Source: Sphingomonas-like bacterium B12 (GTDB taxonomy: Bacteria > Pseudomonadota > Alphaproteobacteria > Sphingomonadales > Sphingomonadaceae). From it: a DNA stretch of 46,446 bases. The position numbers and the translations under genes are program-made. This document shows positions 17,614-26,115 of the stretch, piece after piece (position 1 is the stretch's first letter; each line of letters begins with the position of its first letter). The DNA lies in assembly GCA_000333335.1 (NCBI GenBank), contig BACX01000590.1:1-46446 (forward strand). Reading direction: 5' to 3'. Below the pieces are notes generated by a model, which saw only the letters and a program-made list of their open reading frames with translations, was not told the origin of the DNA and made no database searches.

Positions 17614-17710
17614 CTGTCACCCGGATTATCTTGTCCTCATCCTTTCGCCGATGGCACGGAATGGCTAAATCAGGGACGAACAGGGCAGATCAGGCCGAAC
17701 AGGACAATGC

Positions 17711-18757
17711 ATGGCGCGTGAGAAAAAGAGCGTGACGATGATGGCCACGCCGCCGGTGAGAAGCGGCCGTCGCGCGACATCCTATGACGTCGCGCGGATC
17801 GCCGGCGTCTCGCAATCGATGGTGTCACGCTGTTTCGCGCCGGGCGGAAGCATCGCGCCCGACAAGCGCGAACGCATCCTCAAGGTCGCGACCGAGCTCG
17901 GCTATCGCCCGAACGCGCTGGCGCAGGGGCTGATCTCGGGCCGCACCAACATGGTGGCGGTACTGATCTCCAGCCTGACCAACCGCTATTATCCGGAAGT
18001 GCTGGACGAACTCAGCCGGCGCCTGACCGAACGCGATATTCGCGTCCTGCTCTTCTCGCTCAACGCGGAGAGCGAGGTTGATGCCGTACTCGGCCAGGTG
18101 TGGCGCCACAGCGTCGACGGCGTAATCTCCGCCGCCCGCCTGTCCGACGCGCAGATTCGCCTGTTCGAAGATCACAACGTGCCACTCGTCCTCTACAACC
18201 GTACCGCCTCCACGGCATCGGCCGCATCGGTCTGCTGCGATTCCACCGCCGGGGAGCGCGATCTGGTCGGGCGGCTGCTGGACGCAGGGCACAAGAGCTT
18301 CGCGATCATCGCAGGACCGGAGGACAGCTATGTCGGTGAGGAACGGCGTGTGGCGGCGCTCGCCCGTCTTGCCGAGGCCGGCATCGCGGACGTGCCCATC
18401 GTGCGCGGCGATTTCAGCTATGACAGCGGCCGCTCCGGCCTGCACACGCTCACCAAGGGCAAGATACCCGACGCGGTGATCTGCGCCAGCGACCAGATGG
18501 CGATCGGCGCGATGGACGCGGCGCGCATCGATCTAGGCCTCCCCATCCCGAAGGCGCTGTCGATCGTCGGCTTCGACGGATCGGGCCCGGCGAGCTGGGC
18601 GAGCTACGCCCTGACCTCAATCCGCCAGCCGGTGCGGCGGATGACCGAGGCGGCGGTCGCGATGCTAATGGAGCGTATCGAGGACGGCGATACGCCCGCG
18701 GAGCGGCGCCTCTTCGCGGGCGAATTGTTGCGGGGCGGCTCCGCACGAATCGGCTGA
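17711..18757 (+). CDS. LacI-family transcription regulator
   Basis: A 348-residue LacI/GalR-type regulator. The helix-turn-helix and hinge are at residues 22-75 (TSYDVARIAGVSQSMVSRCF, GYRPNALAQGLISGRT), followed by a periplasmic-binding-protein-like effector domain (NMVAVLISSLTNRYYPEVLDEL, PDAVICASDQMAIGAMDAAR, LSIVGFDGSGPASWASY). It would bind a small sugar-like or acid effector and release palindromic operators centred on CG. Five such palindromes with one consensus lie before surrounding catabolic genes, including one in its own divergent interval, making it the obvious local regulator. The effector is unknown. ATG 17711 follows an AGGACA weak ribosome binding site. Confidence 0.9.
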   Translation: MAREKKSVTMMATPPVRSGRRATSYDVARIAGVSQSMVSRCFAPGGSIAPDKRERILKVATELGYRPNALAQGLISGRTNMVAVLISSLTNRYYPEVLDELSRRLTERDIRVLLFSLNAESEVDAVLGQVWRHSVDGVISAARLSDAQIRLFEDHNVPLVLYNRTASTASAASVCCDSTAGERDLVGRLLDAGHKSFAIIAGPEDSYVGEERRVAALARLAEAGIADVPIVRGDFSYDSGRSGLHTLTKGKIPDAVICASDQMAIGAMDAARIDLGLPIPKALSIVGFDGSGPASWASYALTSIRQPVRRMTEAAVAMLMERIEDGDTPAERRLFAGELLRGGSARIG

Positions 18758-18919
18758 CCCTCGTCGCATTCGCAAGCATCTGCAACGCCCGGATCGACCG
18801 GCCGAAGCCGGCGCGTTATTGCGCATGGGTCGCATGAGAGGTCGTTATCTCGCGCAATAAACGGCCTGATTCCATACCGTTCAGGGCAATCTCCGGAGTC
18901 ACAAACACATAGGAATTAT

Positions 18920-18935
18920 TTGCATCCGAATGCAC
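18920..18935. promoter_or_regulatory. Regulon operator site D
   Basis: TTGCATCCGAATGCAC, 14 of 16 positions equal to the consensus, 90 bases upstream of the TonB-receptor start in the 268-base gap after the LacI gene. Confidence 0.76.
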
Positions 18936-19025
18936 AAAGTGATGGACAGTGATGATCGCTGCCGATACCTTTTGGACCGACGACAGACAGAAACTGCGTC
19001 GTAAACCAATAAGGGGGTTTCGCTC

Positions 19026-21338
19026 ATGCTCGACCGGACAAAGCTTGTAGGCGCCTCGGCCATCGCCATCGCCCTGTATGCAGCGCCATCCTTCGCGCAG
19101 GACCCGACAGCGGCCGCAACGCCGCCGGCCGCAGCGGCCGATGCCCCCGGCTCTGGCGAGATCATCGTCACCGCCCAGCGCCGCAGCGAGCGGCTGCAGG
19201 ACGTGCCGATCGCGATCACCGCACTCTCCGACAAGGATCTCGCACGCCTGCACGCGAACGACGTCAGCCGCGTCGCCGTCGCCACGCCGGGCTTCACCTG
19301 GGGCCAGCAGGGATCGGATAGCTTCCCGGCGATCCGCGGCGTGCGTACCAGCCTGGTCAGCGCGCAGAACGACCCGGTGATTGGCTTCTACCTGGACGGC
19401 ATCTACCAGAGCCGCACCCAGCAGCAGAGCATCCCGCTGTTCGACATCGCTCGCGTCGAGGTGCAGCGCGGGCCGCAGGGCACGCTCTACGGCCGCAACA
19501 CCTTCGGCGGCAATCTCTCGATCGTGACGCAGGAGCCGATCGACAAGTTCGCCGCCGGCCTGAACCTCGATTTCGGCAACTACGCCTCCAAGCGGATCGA
19601 CGGCTTCGTCAACGTGCCCTTGAGCGACACGCTGCAGGTGCGCGTGGCAGGCGTCTACCAGAAGCATGACGGCTACGTCCGCTCTACCCACCCCGGCGTG
19701 CGCCTCGACGACGACGACGAGAATGCGCAGCGCGTCAACCTGAAGTGGAAGCCAGACAGCAATTTGGAGATCAGCCTCCACGCTGGCCACTGGCAGCGCG
19801 ACGACGCGGGCGCCGGCTCCTACGGCTACAAGGTGGCAGGCACGCTGATCGATCCGAAAACCGGCAATCAGTCGATCAACGGCCAGCCCTATGCCGTGAA
19901 CCCCTCCGCCCCGAACGGCTCGCCCAACGTCGGCGGCCAGGATGTCGGCGTGCCGGTGACCGGCGGCGCCTGGACCAACGATTGGGATTACCAGCCGTTC
20001 GAACACATCAAGGAGAATTACGTCTCCGGCCAGATCGCCTATGATTTCGGCTTTGCGACGCTGCGCTCGATCACCGGCTACACCTCCTTCAAGGCCAATC
20101 GCAGCGCCGACAACGACCAGAGCAGCGTCGTGTTCGAGGGCCTTGGCTACGGCTCCGGCGTGCAGGAGCCGCATACCCGCGCCAAGACCTTCACGCAGGA
20201 AGTGCAGCTCGCGTCGGACTCCACCAAGCCTTTCCAGTGGATCGTCGGCGCCTATTACCTGCACGACAGCATCTTCGAGATCTATCAGCAGAAGATTACC
20301 GCACCCAGTAACGACGTGACCGGCTACAAAGAGACCACCCAGCTCCACACCAACGCGCTCGCCGGCTATGCGCAGGGCTATTATTACATCGTGCCGGACA
20401 AGCTGCGCGTGATCGGCGGCGTGCGCTATTCCTACGAGAAGAAGTCCTTCGACTTCGCCGATTATGCGGATGGTGATCCGGGCACCTACAATTTCCATAC
20501 GCCCTACAGCCAAACATCTGGCGCGCCGACCTTCCACAGTTGGACGTGGCGCGCGGGCGTTGAATACACGCCGGACCGCAACATGATGTTCTATGCCACC
20601 GCCTCGACCGGCTTCGAATCCGGCGGCGTGAACGATACCGGCGGTGACACCACGATCCCCAGTTCCTATGCGCCGCAGAAGGTCCATGCCTACGAGATCG
20701 GCGCCAAGAATCGCTTCCTCGACGGCAAGGTGAATACCGAGCTTAGCCTGTTCTGGAACCAGTTCCAGAACCTGCAGATCAACATCTATACGCCGCAGGT
20801 TTCCTATTTCGGATCGGCCGGGCGTGCACGCAGCCGCGGCGCGGAAGCGGCGGTGCGCACCGAATTCATGCGCGGCCTGCACATCGACGGCACGGTCGCC
20901 TACATGGATGCGAAATACACCCGCTATATCAGCGCGAACAACTTCTTCGGCCTTTCCGGCGGCGAAGATACGCCGTCGGTGGATCTCGCCGGCAAGCGCA
21001 TCCCGCAATCGCCCAAGATCAAGACGACGCTCGCCGTCTATTACGACATGGACCTGAACGGCCACGGCATGTTCTCGCCGTCGCTCACCTGGGTTCATTC
21101 GGGCAGCTACTACACCACCGATTACAACACCGCGCTCGATTACCAGAAGGCGTACAACACGCTGGACCTGTCGCTGCGTTGGACGGCGCCGTCCGAGAAA
21201 TATTACCTCGAAGGCTACGGCACCAACGTCACCAATGTGCCGGTACTATACAGCGCCGTGGTCGGCCGCCGCGAGCGCGTGCAGGTCTCCTACGGCCCGC
21301 CCGCGACTTATGGCGTTCGTTTCGGAGTGAAATTCTAA
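19026..21338 (+). CDS. TonB-dependent outer-membrane receptor
   Basis: A 770-residue outer-membrane gated channel. A signal peptide (residues 1-25, cleavage after PSFAQ) is followed by a proline/alanine linker and a TonB-box-like EIIVTAQRR. The plug domain (about 45-165: VPIAITALSDKDL, GFYLDGIYQ, IARVEVQRGPQGTLYGRNTFGG) comes next, then a beta barrel ending in an aromatic residue (GVRFGVKF), as required for barrel assembly. This sequence style is typical of the many sphingomonad receptors for plant- or aromatic-derived compounds rather than iron siderophores. A GGGGG purine run stands 7-8 bases before ATG 19026. Operator D upstream puts it in the regulon, as the probable outer-membrane uptake step. 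A 760-codon frame on the other strand is a codon-bias shadow. Confidence 0.93.
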   Translation: MLDRTKLVGASAIAIALYAAPSFAQDPTAAATPPAAAADAPGSGEIIVTAQRRSERLQDVPIAITALSDKDLARLHANDVSRVAVATPGFTWGQQGSDSFPAIRGVRTSLVSAQNDPVIGFYLDGIYQSRTQQQSIPLFDIARVEVQRGPQGTLYGRNTFGGNLSIVTQEPIDKFAAGLNLDFGNYASKRIDGFVNVPLSDTLQVRVAGVYQKHDGYVRSTHPGVRLDDDDENAQRVNLKWKPDSNLEISLHAGHWQRDDAGAGSYGYKVAGTLIDPKTGNQSINGQPYAVNPSAPNGSPNVGGQDVGVPVTGGAWTNDWDYQPFEHIKENYVSGQIAYDFGFATLRSITGYTSFKANRSADNDQSSVVFEGLGYGSGVQEPHTRAKTFTQEVQLASDSTKPFQWIVGAYYLHDSIFEIYQQKITAPSNDVTGYKETTQLHTNALAGYAQGYYYIVPDKLRVIGGVRYSYEKKSFDFADYADGDPGTYNFHTPYSQTSGAPTFHSWTWRAGVEYTPDRNMMFYATASTGFESGGVNDTGGDTTIPSSYAPQKVHAYEIGAKNRFLDGKVNTELSLFWNQFQNLQINIYTPQVSYFGSAGRARSRGAEAAVRTEFMRGLHIDGTVAYMDAKYTRYISANNFFGLSGGEDTPSVDLAGKRIPQSPKIKTTLAVYYDMDLNGHGMFSPSLTWVHSGSYYTTDYNTALDYQKAYNTLDLSLRWTAPSEKYYLEGYGTNVTNVPVLYSAVVGRRERVQVSYGPPATYGVRFGVKF

Positions 21339-21366
21339 GGGACGACTTTCCCCGTCGCCTCCTGGG

Positions 21367-21404
21367 GCCGGCTGACGGAAGCGTCGGCCGGCTCTTTCTT
21401 TTCG
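21367..21404 (+). terminator. Rho-independent terminator after the TonB receptor
   Basis: An 11-bp stem, GCCGGCTGACG paired with CGTCGGCCGGC through one G-T wobble and a short loop, is followed by the T-rich run TCTTTCTTTT. It lies 29 bases after the receptor stop and separates it from trmO. Confidence 0.8.
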
Positions 21405-21433
21405 TTGACGATCGAACCGGCTAGGGAGCGGCG

Positions 21434-21895
21434 ATGCAGATCACCATCGAGCCCATCGGTCATGTCCGCGGCGGAAGGGCCGATCCTGTCGATGACGATT
21501 GGGGCGCGAGCCATGCGGCGATCGAGCTCGACGTGTCACGCTTCGCGCCCGAGGCGCTGGCCGGACTGGACGGCTTCAGCCATGTCGAGATTGTCTTCCT
21601 GTTTGACAAGGTTGCGCCCGATGCCGTGGAGCGCGGCGCGCGCCATCCGCGCGGACGGCAGGATTGGCCGCTGACCGGCATCTTCGCCCAGCGCGGCAAG
21701 AACCGCCCCAATCGGCTGGGGGTGACTGTTTGCAAACTGATATCGATCGACGGCCTGCGCATCACTGTCGAGGGGCTGGACGCGATCGACGGGACGCCCG
21801 TCATCGATATTAAGCCGGTGATGCGCGAGTTCCTGCCGCGCGGCGCAGTCCGGCAACCGGCATGGGTGTCGGAACTGATGTCGGGCTATTGGTGA
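21434..21895 (+). CDS. trmO: TrmO/TsaA family tRNA m6t6A37 methyltransferase
   Basis: A 153-residue protein of the TsaA/TrmO (UPF0066) family. These use S-adenosylmethionine to N6-methylate t6A37 in threonine tRNAs. The single beta-barrel core is visible: IEPIGHVRGG at the N-terminus, GFSHVEIVFLFDK, the signature GIFAQRGKNRPNRLG near residue 82-96, and DGTPVIDIKP near 119-128. It is short, as in proteobacterial versions lacking the C-terminal extension. GGGAG precedes ATG 21434. It lies behind the receptor terminator, so it is probably transcribed independently. Its stop is one base from the stop of the convergent amidase gene. No operator of the regulon precedes it, and it seems a housekeeping gene caught in the cluster. 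Confidence 0.85.
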   Translation: MQITIEPIGHVRGGRADPVDDDWGASHAAIELDVSRFAPEALAGLDGFSHVEIVFLFDKVAPDAVERGARHPRGRQDWPLTGIFAQRGKNRPNRLGVTVCKLISIDGLRITVEGLDAIDGTPVIDIKPVMREFLPRGAVRQPAWVSELMSGYW

Positions 21896-21896
21896 A

Positions 21897-23255
21897 TTAT
21901 GTCGGCAATGGCGGGAGGCGGCGCGGGCCGACGCCGCGCTCGATCGCCGCGCCCAAGCCCAGCAACGTGCTTTCCGTCCTCGTTCGTGCGAGCAACTCGA
22001 CGCCGATAGGCACGCCCTGCATGCTCGTCCCCGCCGGCACGCTAAGCGCGGGCCATCCGCTGCAGGCAGCGAGTTCAGGCGCCCAGCCGACCTTCGGGTT
22101 GTCCAATGTCTCGGGCAGCACCACCGATGTCGGATGCAGCAGAGCATCGAGGCGATGCGCCCGCATCATTCCCTCCAGCTCCGCCCGCAGTTCGGCGTGG
22201 TAGGCGAGGATCGCGTCCCTACCGTGCGCCCGTTCGCGCAGGCGACGACCGAGATCGTTGCGATAGTCCGGCAGATGGCTCCCGTCGGCGAGAATCGCGG
22301 CCAGGTTGCACGGAGCCGTTCCCGGCAGGAAGTTGGCGGCCAGATAGGCGTCGAATGCGTCGGCGAATTCCGCATCGACGATATGGGCGCGCCCGAATGG
22401 CAAGATATCATCAGGCAGCGCCACCGGATCGATGATCTCGACCCCGGCATCGGCGAGGATCGCGCAGGACCGCTCGCAAGCCGCGGCGATCTCCGGGTGC
22501 ACGCCGAAAGCCTGTCGCAGGACGCCGACCCGCAGACCCTCGATCAGGTCGGGCGAGACGGATCCACCCATCACCTCGAACAGCAGGGCGGCATCAGCCA
22601 CCGAGCGTGTCAGCGGCGCCACCGTGTCGGTCGACGGTGCGAGCGGTGCCACCCCGGCGATATCGAGCAGGCCATGGGTCGGGCGCAATCCGACCAGCCC
22701 GCAATAGGCCGCCGGCACGCGGATCGATCCGCCGGTGTCACTACCCAGTCCCGCCACAGCGAAGCCCGCCGCCACCGCCACCGCACTGCCACCGCTCGAC
22801 CCGCCCGAAGTCCCATGGCGTGCGAAGGGATTGCGAACATCGCCGCCAAGCGAGCTGCGCGAGCGGATCTCGAACGAGAATTCGGACAGGTTGGCCTTGC
22901 CGACGATGATCGCACCCCCCGCCCTGATCCGCGCGACCTGCGCCGCATCACGGAACGGCATGGCTCCCGCCAGTCCCCGGCACCCCGAGGTCGTCGGCAA
23001 TCCAGCGATGTCGATATTGTCCTTTACGACGACAGGCACCCCATGAAGCGGCCCCCGCCCCCGCCCATCGCGCGCGTCGCGATCGCAGGCCTCCGCCTCG
23101 CTCCAGGCATGCGGATCGAGCGCAAGGATCGCGCCCAGATCCCGATCGTGCGCCGCGATGGCGGCGAGGCATTCGTCGAGCAGCACGACGGCGGATAGCG
23201 CGCCGGAGGCGAGACGCGGCGCGAGCTCCGTGATCGTCCCGTGTCGCGCGCTCAT
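21897..23255 (-). CDS. Amidase-signature hydrolase
   Basis: A 452-residue cytoplasmic amidase of the amidase-signature family. The Ser-cisSer-Lys triad is visible: Lys in VVKDNIDIAG, Ser in GTSGGSSGGSAVAVAAG, and nucleophile Ser in GSDTGGSIRVPA. ATG 23255 overlaps the aldolase stop (ATGA), deciding the start against an extended frame from 23345. It is the last gene of a four-gene unit HisD2-SDR-aldolase-amidase that begins at operator E. It would hydrolyse an amide (or carbamoyl, urea-like or ester) bond; the substrate is unknown. Confidence 0.88.
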   Translation of the reverse strand: MSARHGTITELAPRLASGALSAVVLLDECLAAIAAHDRDLGAILALDPHAWSEAEACDRDARDGRGRGPLHGVPVVVKDNIDIAGLPTTSGCRGLAGAMPFRDAAQVARIRAGGAIIVGKANLSEFSFEIRSRSSLGGDVRNPFARHGTSGGSSGGSAVAVAAGFAVAGLGSDTGGSIRVPAAYCGLVGLRPTHGLLDIAGVAPLAPSTDTVAPLTRSVADAALLFEVMGGSVSPDLIEGLRVGVLRQAFGVHPEIAAACERSCAILADAGVEIIDPVALPDDILPFGRAHIVDAEFADAFDAYLAANFLPGTAPCNLAAILADGSHLPDYRNDLGRRLRERAHGRDAILAYHAELRAELEGMMRAHRLDALLHPTSVVLPETLDNPKVGWAPELAACSGWPALSVPAGTSMQGVPIGVELLARTRTESTLLGLGAAIERGVGPRRLPPLPT

Positions 23256-23998
23256 CGCGTCCGCGCGATCAGATCGGCCGCGCCTGCCAGCAGGAAAGCG
23301 TGGTCCGATCCGAGCAGGAAGAGGCTGGCCCCCTTCTCTGCCCACAGCGGCACATCCTCGATCCGCGCAAGGAACATGCCGACTGCGCGGCCATGGCGCC
23401 GCCCCGCTTCGCAGACGCGCTCGACAGCCGACACGACGCGCGGATCATCCTGGCTCGTCGCACCATAAGCGACGGTGAGATCGACACGACCGACGAAGAG
23501 CGCGTCGGTACCATCCACCGCCGCGATCGCGTCGATATCCTCGATCGCCTCAGGGTCCTCGATCTGCGCAATCGCGACGACTTCTGCCGCGCTGCGCTCG
23601 AGATGCTCGCCCATCTTGCGCGTCGTGTAGCCGGCCGCGCGCGACGAACCCGCATAGCCGCGCCCGCCACGGCCGTAGCGACAGGCCTTCGCGAAGGCCT
23701 CTGCCTCCGTCGCCGAGCGGATATGCGGCACAACCACGCCCGTTGCCCCGCAATCGAGCGCATTCAGGATATGCTCGGGCGCTGCGGCCGGCACGCGCAC
23801 CAGCAGCGGCATCGCCGTCGCCCGTGCCGCCATCACGCAACCGTCGATCCCTATGCGGTCGAACGGCGCATGCTCGGCATCGAGGCAGAGGCAATCGAGC
23901 CCGGTCAGCCCCAACACCTCGACGAGGATCGGTGACGGCGTCTTGACAAACGTGCCGACGATCCGGTCGCCCGCGGCCAGGCGCTGCTTGAAAGTCAT
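23252..23998 (-). CDS. HpcH/HpaI-family aldolase
   Basis: A 248-residue class II pyruvate-type aldolase. Features: TFVKTPSPILVEVLGLTGLDCLCLDAEH with the Asp-x-Glu-His catalytic motif, the Arg in LVRVP, GVVVPHIRSATEA, the metal-binding Glu in IAQIEDPEA, and the metal-binding Asp in FVGRVDLTVAYG. Such enzymes cleave 4-hydroxy-2-oxo acids to pyruvate and an aldehyde. Start 23998 overlaps the SDR stop as ATGA and is preferred to ATG 24010. Both ends overlap neighbours, so translation in the operon is tightly coupled. The aldehyde released could feed the ALDH of the same regulon. Confidence 0.88.
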   Translation of the reverse strand: MTFKQRLAAGDRIVGTFVKTPSPILVEVLGLTGLDCLCLDAEHAPFDRIGIDGCVMAARATAMPLLVRVPAAAPEHILNALDCGATGVVVPHIRSATEAEAFAKACRYGRGGRGYAGSSRAAGYTTRKMGEHLERSAAEVVAIAQIEDPEAIEDIDAIAAVDGTDALFVGRVDLTVAYGATSQDDPRVVSAVERVCEAGRRHGRAVGMFLARIEDVPLWAEKGASLFLLGSDHAFLLAGAADLIARTR

Positions 23999-24759
23999 TC
24001 CGCTGTCCATCCGCCATCCACGACGAGACTCGTACCGGTGACCATGGCGGACGCATCGGAGGCGAGGAAGAGCGCCGCGCCCATCAGGTCTTCGACCGTG
24101 CCGATGCGACCGAGCTTGATCTTCTGGAGGACGGACGCCTTGAACGCCTCATCCTCGAAATAGGGCTTGGTCAACGGCGTCTCGATAAAGGTCGGCGCGA
24201 TCGTATTGGAGCGGATGCCCTGCGCCGCGAGGTCGAGCGCAAAGGCCTTGCTCATTCCCTCCAGCGCCCATTTCGACGCGCAGTAGAGCGAGCGGTTCGG
24301 CCCTCCGACATGGCCCATCTGCGAGCCGATATGGATCAGGCTGCCGGACACGCGCTCCGCCAGCATGCGCCGCACGCAGCCTTGCGCCACGAAGAAGGCG
24401 CTTTTCACGTTGAGGCCCAGCACTGCATCATAATCGGCCTCGGTCACGTCCTGCATCGGCATGGGACGGTTGGTACCGGCGTTGTTGACGAGAATGCGGA
24501 AAGCCGGGCGCTCCGCGAAGAGGGCGGAGACGGAGGCAAGGTCGGAGACGTCGAGGAGCGCCGCCTCGGCCCGGCCGCCGCGATCGCGGATCGCCTCGGC
24601 CCCGGCTTCGATCTCGCCAGCTGATCGCGCTGCGAGCGTCACCTCCGCCCCCGCCTCAGCCAACGCGGCGGCGAGCGCGAGCCCGATGCCGCGCCCTGCC
24701 CCCGTCACCAGCGCGCGACGTCCGTCCAGCCGGAAGCTCGGCGTCCTCTGCAGGTCCAC
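23995..24759 (-). CDS. Short-chain dehydrogenase/reductase
   Basis: A 254-residue classical SDR. The cofactor loop GAGRGIG lies near residues 17-23, LVNNAG near 90, catalytic Ser in HIGSQMGHVG, and Tyr-x3-Lys in YCASKWALEG; the end GTSLVVDGGWTAE is typical. The start is taken as GTG 24759, one base after the stop of the HisD-family gene, because the longer frame from 24861 lies inside that gene. It oxidises a secondary alcohol or reduces a ketone using NAD(P). It is coupled to the aldolase by an ATGA overlap, suggesting it makes the 2- or 4-oxo acid used for retro-aldol cleavage (inference). Confidence 0.87.
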   Translation of the reverse strand: MDLQRTPSFRLDGRRALVTGAGRGIGLALAAALAEAGAEVTLAARSAGEIEAGAEAIRDRGGRAEAALLDVSDLASVSALFAERPAFRILVNNAGTNRPMPMQDVTEADYDAVLGLNVKSAFFVAQGCVRRMLAERVSGSLIHIGSQMGHVGGPNRSLYCASKWALEGMSKAFALDLAAQGIRSNTIAPTFIETPLTKPYFEDEAFKASVLQKIKLGRIGTVEDLMGAALFLASDASAMVTGTSLVVDGGWTAE

Positions 24760-24760
24760 C

Positions 24761-26089
24761 TTATTCCGCCGCGACCAGCGGCTCGGCCTTACCGGCATAA
24801 GGCACGTCGCGATGGCCGTAGCGGCGCACGCGGATGTTGGCCTGCTCGCCATGGCCGGCAAAACCTTCGAGCGCGCATAGCCGCGAGCAATATTCGCCGA
24901 TCATCGCGGAGGCCTCGTCGGTCAGCACGCGCTGGTAGGTGCAGGTCTTGATGAACTTGCCGACCCAGAGGCCGCCCGTATAGCGCGCCGCCTTCTTCGT
25001 CGGCAGAGTATGGTTGGTGCCGATCACCTTGTCGCCGAACGACACGTTGGTGCGCGCGCCGAGGAACAGGGCACCGTAATTGGTCATGTGCTCCAGGAAC
25101 CAATCCGGGTTGGCGGTCATCACCTGGACATGCTCGGACGCGATCTCGTCCGCGATGCGCACCATCTCGGCATCGTCATCCGCCACGATCACCTCGCCAT
25201 AGGTTTCCCACGCTTTGCGGGCATAATCGGCGGTGGGGAGAATGGCGAGCAGGCGCTCGACCTCGTTCATCGTTTCGCGCGCCAGCCTTTCCGACGTGGT
25301 GAGCAGCACGGCCGGACTGTCCGGCCCATGCTCGGCCTGACCCAATAGGTCGGTGGCGGCCAGTTCGGCATCGCAGCCCACCTCGTCGGCGATGACCAAA
25401 GTCTCAGTCGGCCCGGCGAACAGGTCGATCCCGACGCGGCCGTAGAGCTGGCGCTTGGCCTCCGCCACGAAGGCGTTGCCTGGGCCGACAAGGATGTCGA
25501 CCGGGCGGATACTTTCGGTGCCGAGCGCCATCGCGCCGACCGCCTGGATGCCGCCCAGCGCATAGATCTCATCGGCGCCGGCCATCACCTGTGCCGCGAC
25601 GATCGCCGGGGCCGGCCGACCCTGGAAGGGCGGCGCGCAGGTGATGACGCGCGGCACGCCCGCCACCTTGGCGGTGATTACCGACATGTGGGCCGACGCT
25701 AGAAGCGGATACTTGCCGCCCGGCACATAGCAACCGGCGGCGTTGAGCGGCAGGTTCTTATGGCCGAGCACCACGCCCGGCAACGTCTCGACCTCAACGT
25801 CCTTCATGCTGTCCCGCTGGATCTGCGCGAAGTTGCGGACCTGCGCCTGCGCGAACTCGATATCCTTGAGGTCCTGACTCGAGAGCTGATCGAGGCAGTC
25901 CTGCTTCTCCCGGGCGCTCAGCACGTAGCTTTCCCGATCCCAGCCGTCGAACTTGATCGACAGATCCCGTACGGCCGCGTCGCCGCGCGCCTCAATGTCC
26001 GCCAGCGTCGCTTCGACGATATCGCGAACCTTGCGATCCGCCTCCGCACGAACTTCGGCGGCCGCGCCGCGCTTCAAGTAGATCGCCAC
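24761..26089 (-). CDS. Histidinol-dehydrogenase-family alcohol dehydrogenase 2 (HpsN-like)
   Basis: A 442-residue HisD-family enzyme starting at GTG 26089 behind AGGAGG. Sequence features (AIYLKRG start, [95 protein letters not shown]) closely recall HpsN, the NAD-dependent dehydrogenase that oxidises R-2,3-dihydroxypropane-1-sulfonate to R-sulfolactate. I remember this resemblance and have not computed it; no sulfolactate-cleaving gene is seen, so the substrate may differ. Catalytic Glu-His and metal-ligand Gln/His are present. It is the first gene of the operon HisD2-SDR-aldolase-amidase. Operator E lies directly beside its ribosome binding site, so a bound repressor would block this unit. 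Confidence 0.87.
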   Translation of the reverse strand: MAIYLKRGAAAEVRAEADRKVRDIVEATLADIEARGDAAVRDLSIKFDGWDRESYVLSAREKQDCLDQLSSQDLKDIEFAQAQVRNFAQIQRDSMKDVEVETLPGVVLGHKNLPLNAAGCYVPGGKYPLLASAHMSVITAKVAGVPRVITCAPPFQGRPAPAIVAAQVMAGADEIYALGGIQAVGAMALGTESIRPVDILVGPGNAFVAEAKRQLYGRVGIDLFAGPTETLVIADEVGCDAELAATDLLGQAEHGPDSPAVLLTTSERLARETMNEVERLLAILPTADYARKAWETYGEVIVADDDAEMVRIADEIASEHVQVMTANPDWFLEHMTNYGALFLGARTNVSFGDKVIGTNHTLPTKKAARYTGGLWVGKFIKTCTYQRVLTDEASAMIGEYCSRLCALEGFAGHGEQANIRVRRYGHRDVPYAGKAEPLVAAE

Positions 26090-26099
26090 AAAACCCTCC

Positions 26100-26115
26100 T
26101 TGCATTCGAATGCAT
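26100..26115. promoter_or_regulatory. Regulon operator site E
   Basis: TTGCATTCGAATGCAT, 15 of 16 positions equal to the consensus and the best-conserved site. Read on the minus strand it runs directly into the AGGAGG ribosome binding site of the HpsN-like gene, so it overlaps the 5' leader and would act as a block to transcription start or passage. Confidence 0.8.

Noticed and set aside
16296-17735. A 479-codon plus-strand frame opposite the HisD-family gene
   Set aside because: Antisense shadow; the HisD motifs and AGGAGG start on the minus strand are decisive.
18816-21098. A 760-codon frame antisense to the TonB receptor
   Set aside because: It lies in the strand-opposite codon phase of a well-recognised receptor. 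Such long frames arise from strong GC bias at third positions. No motif, start signal or composition supports it.
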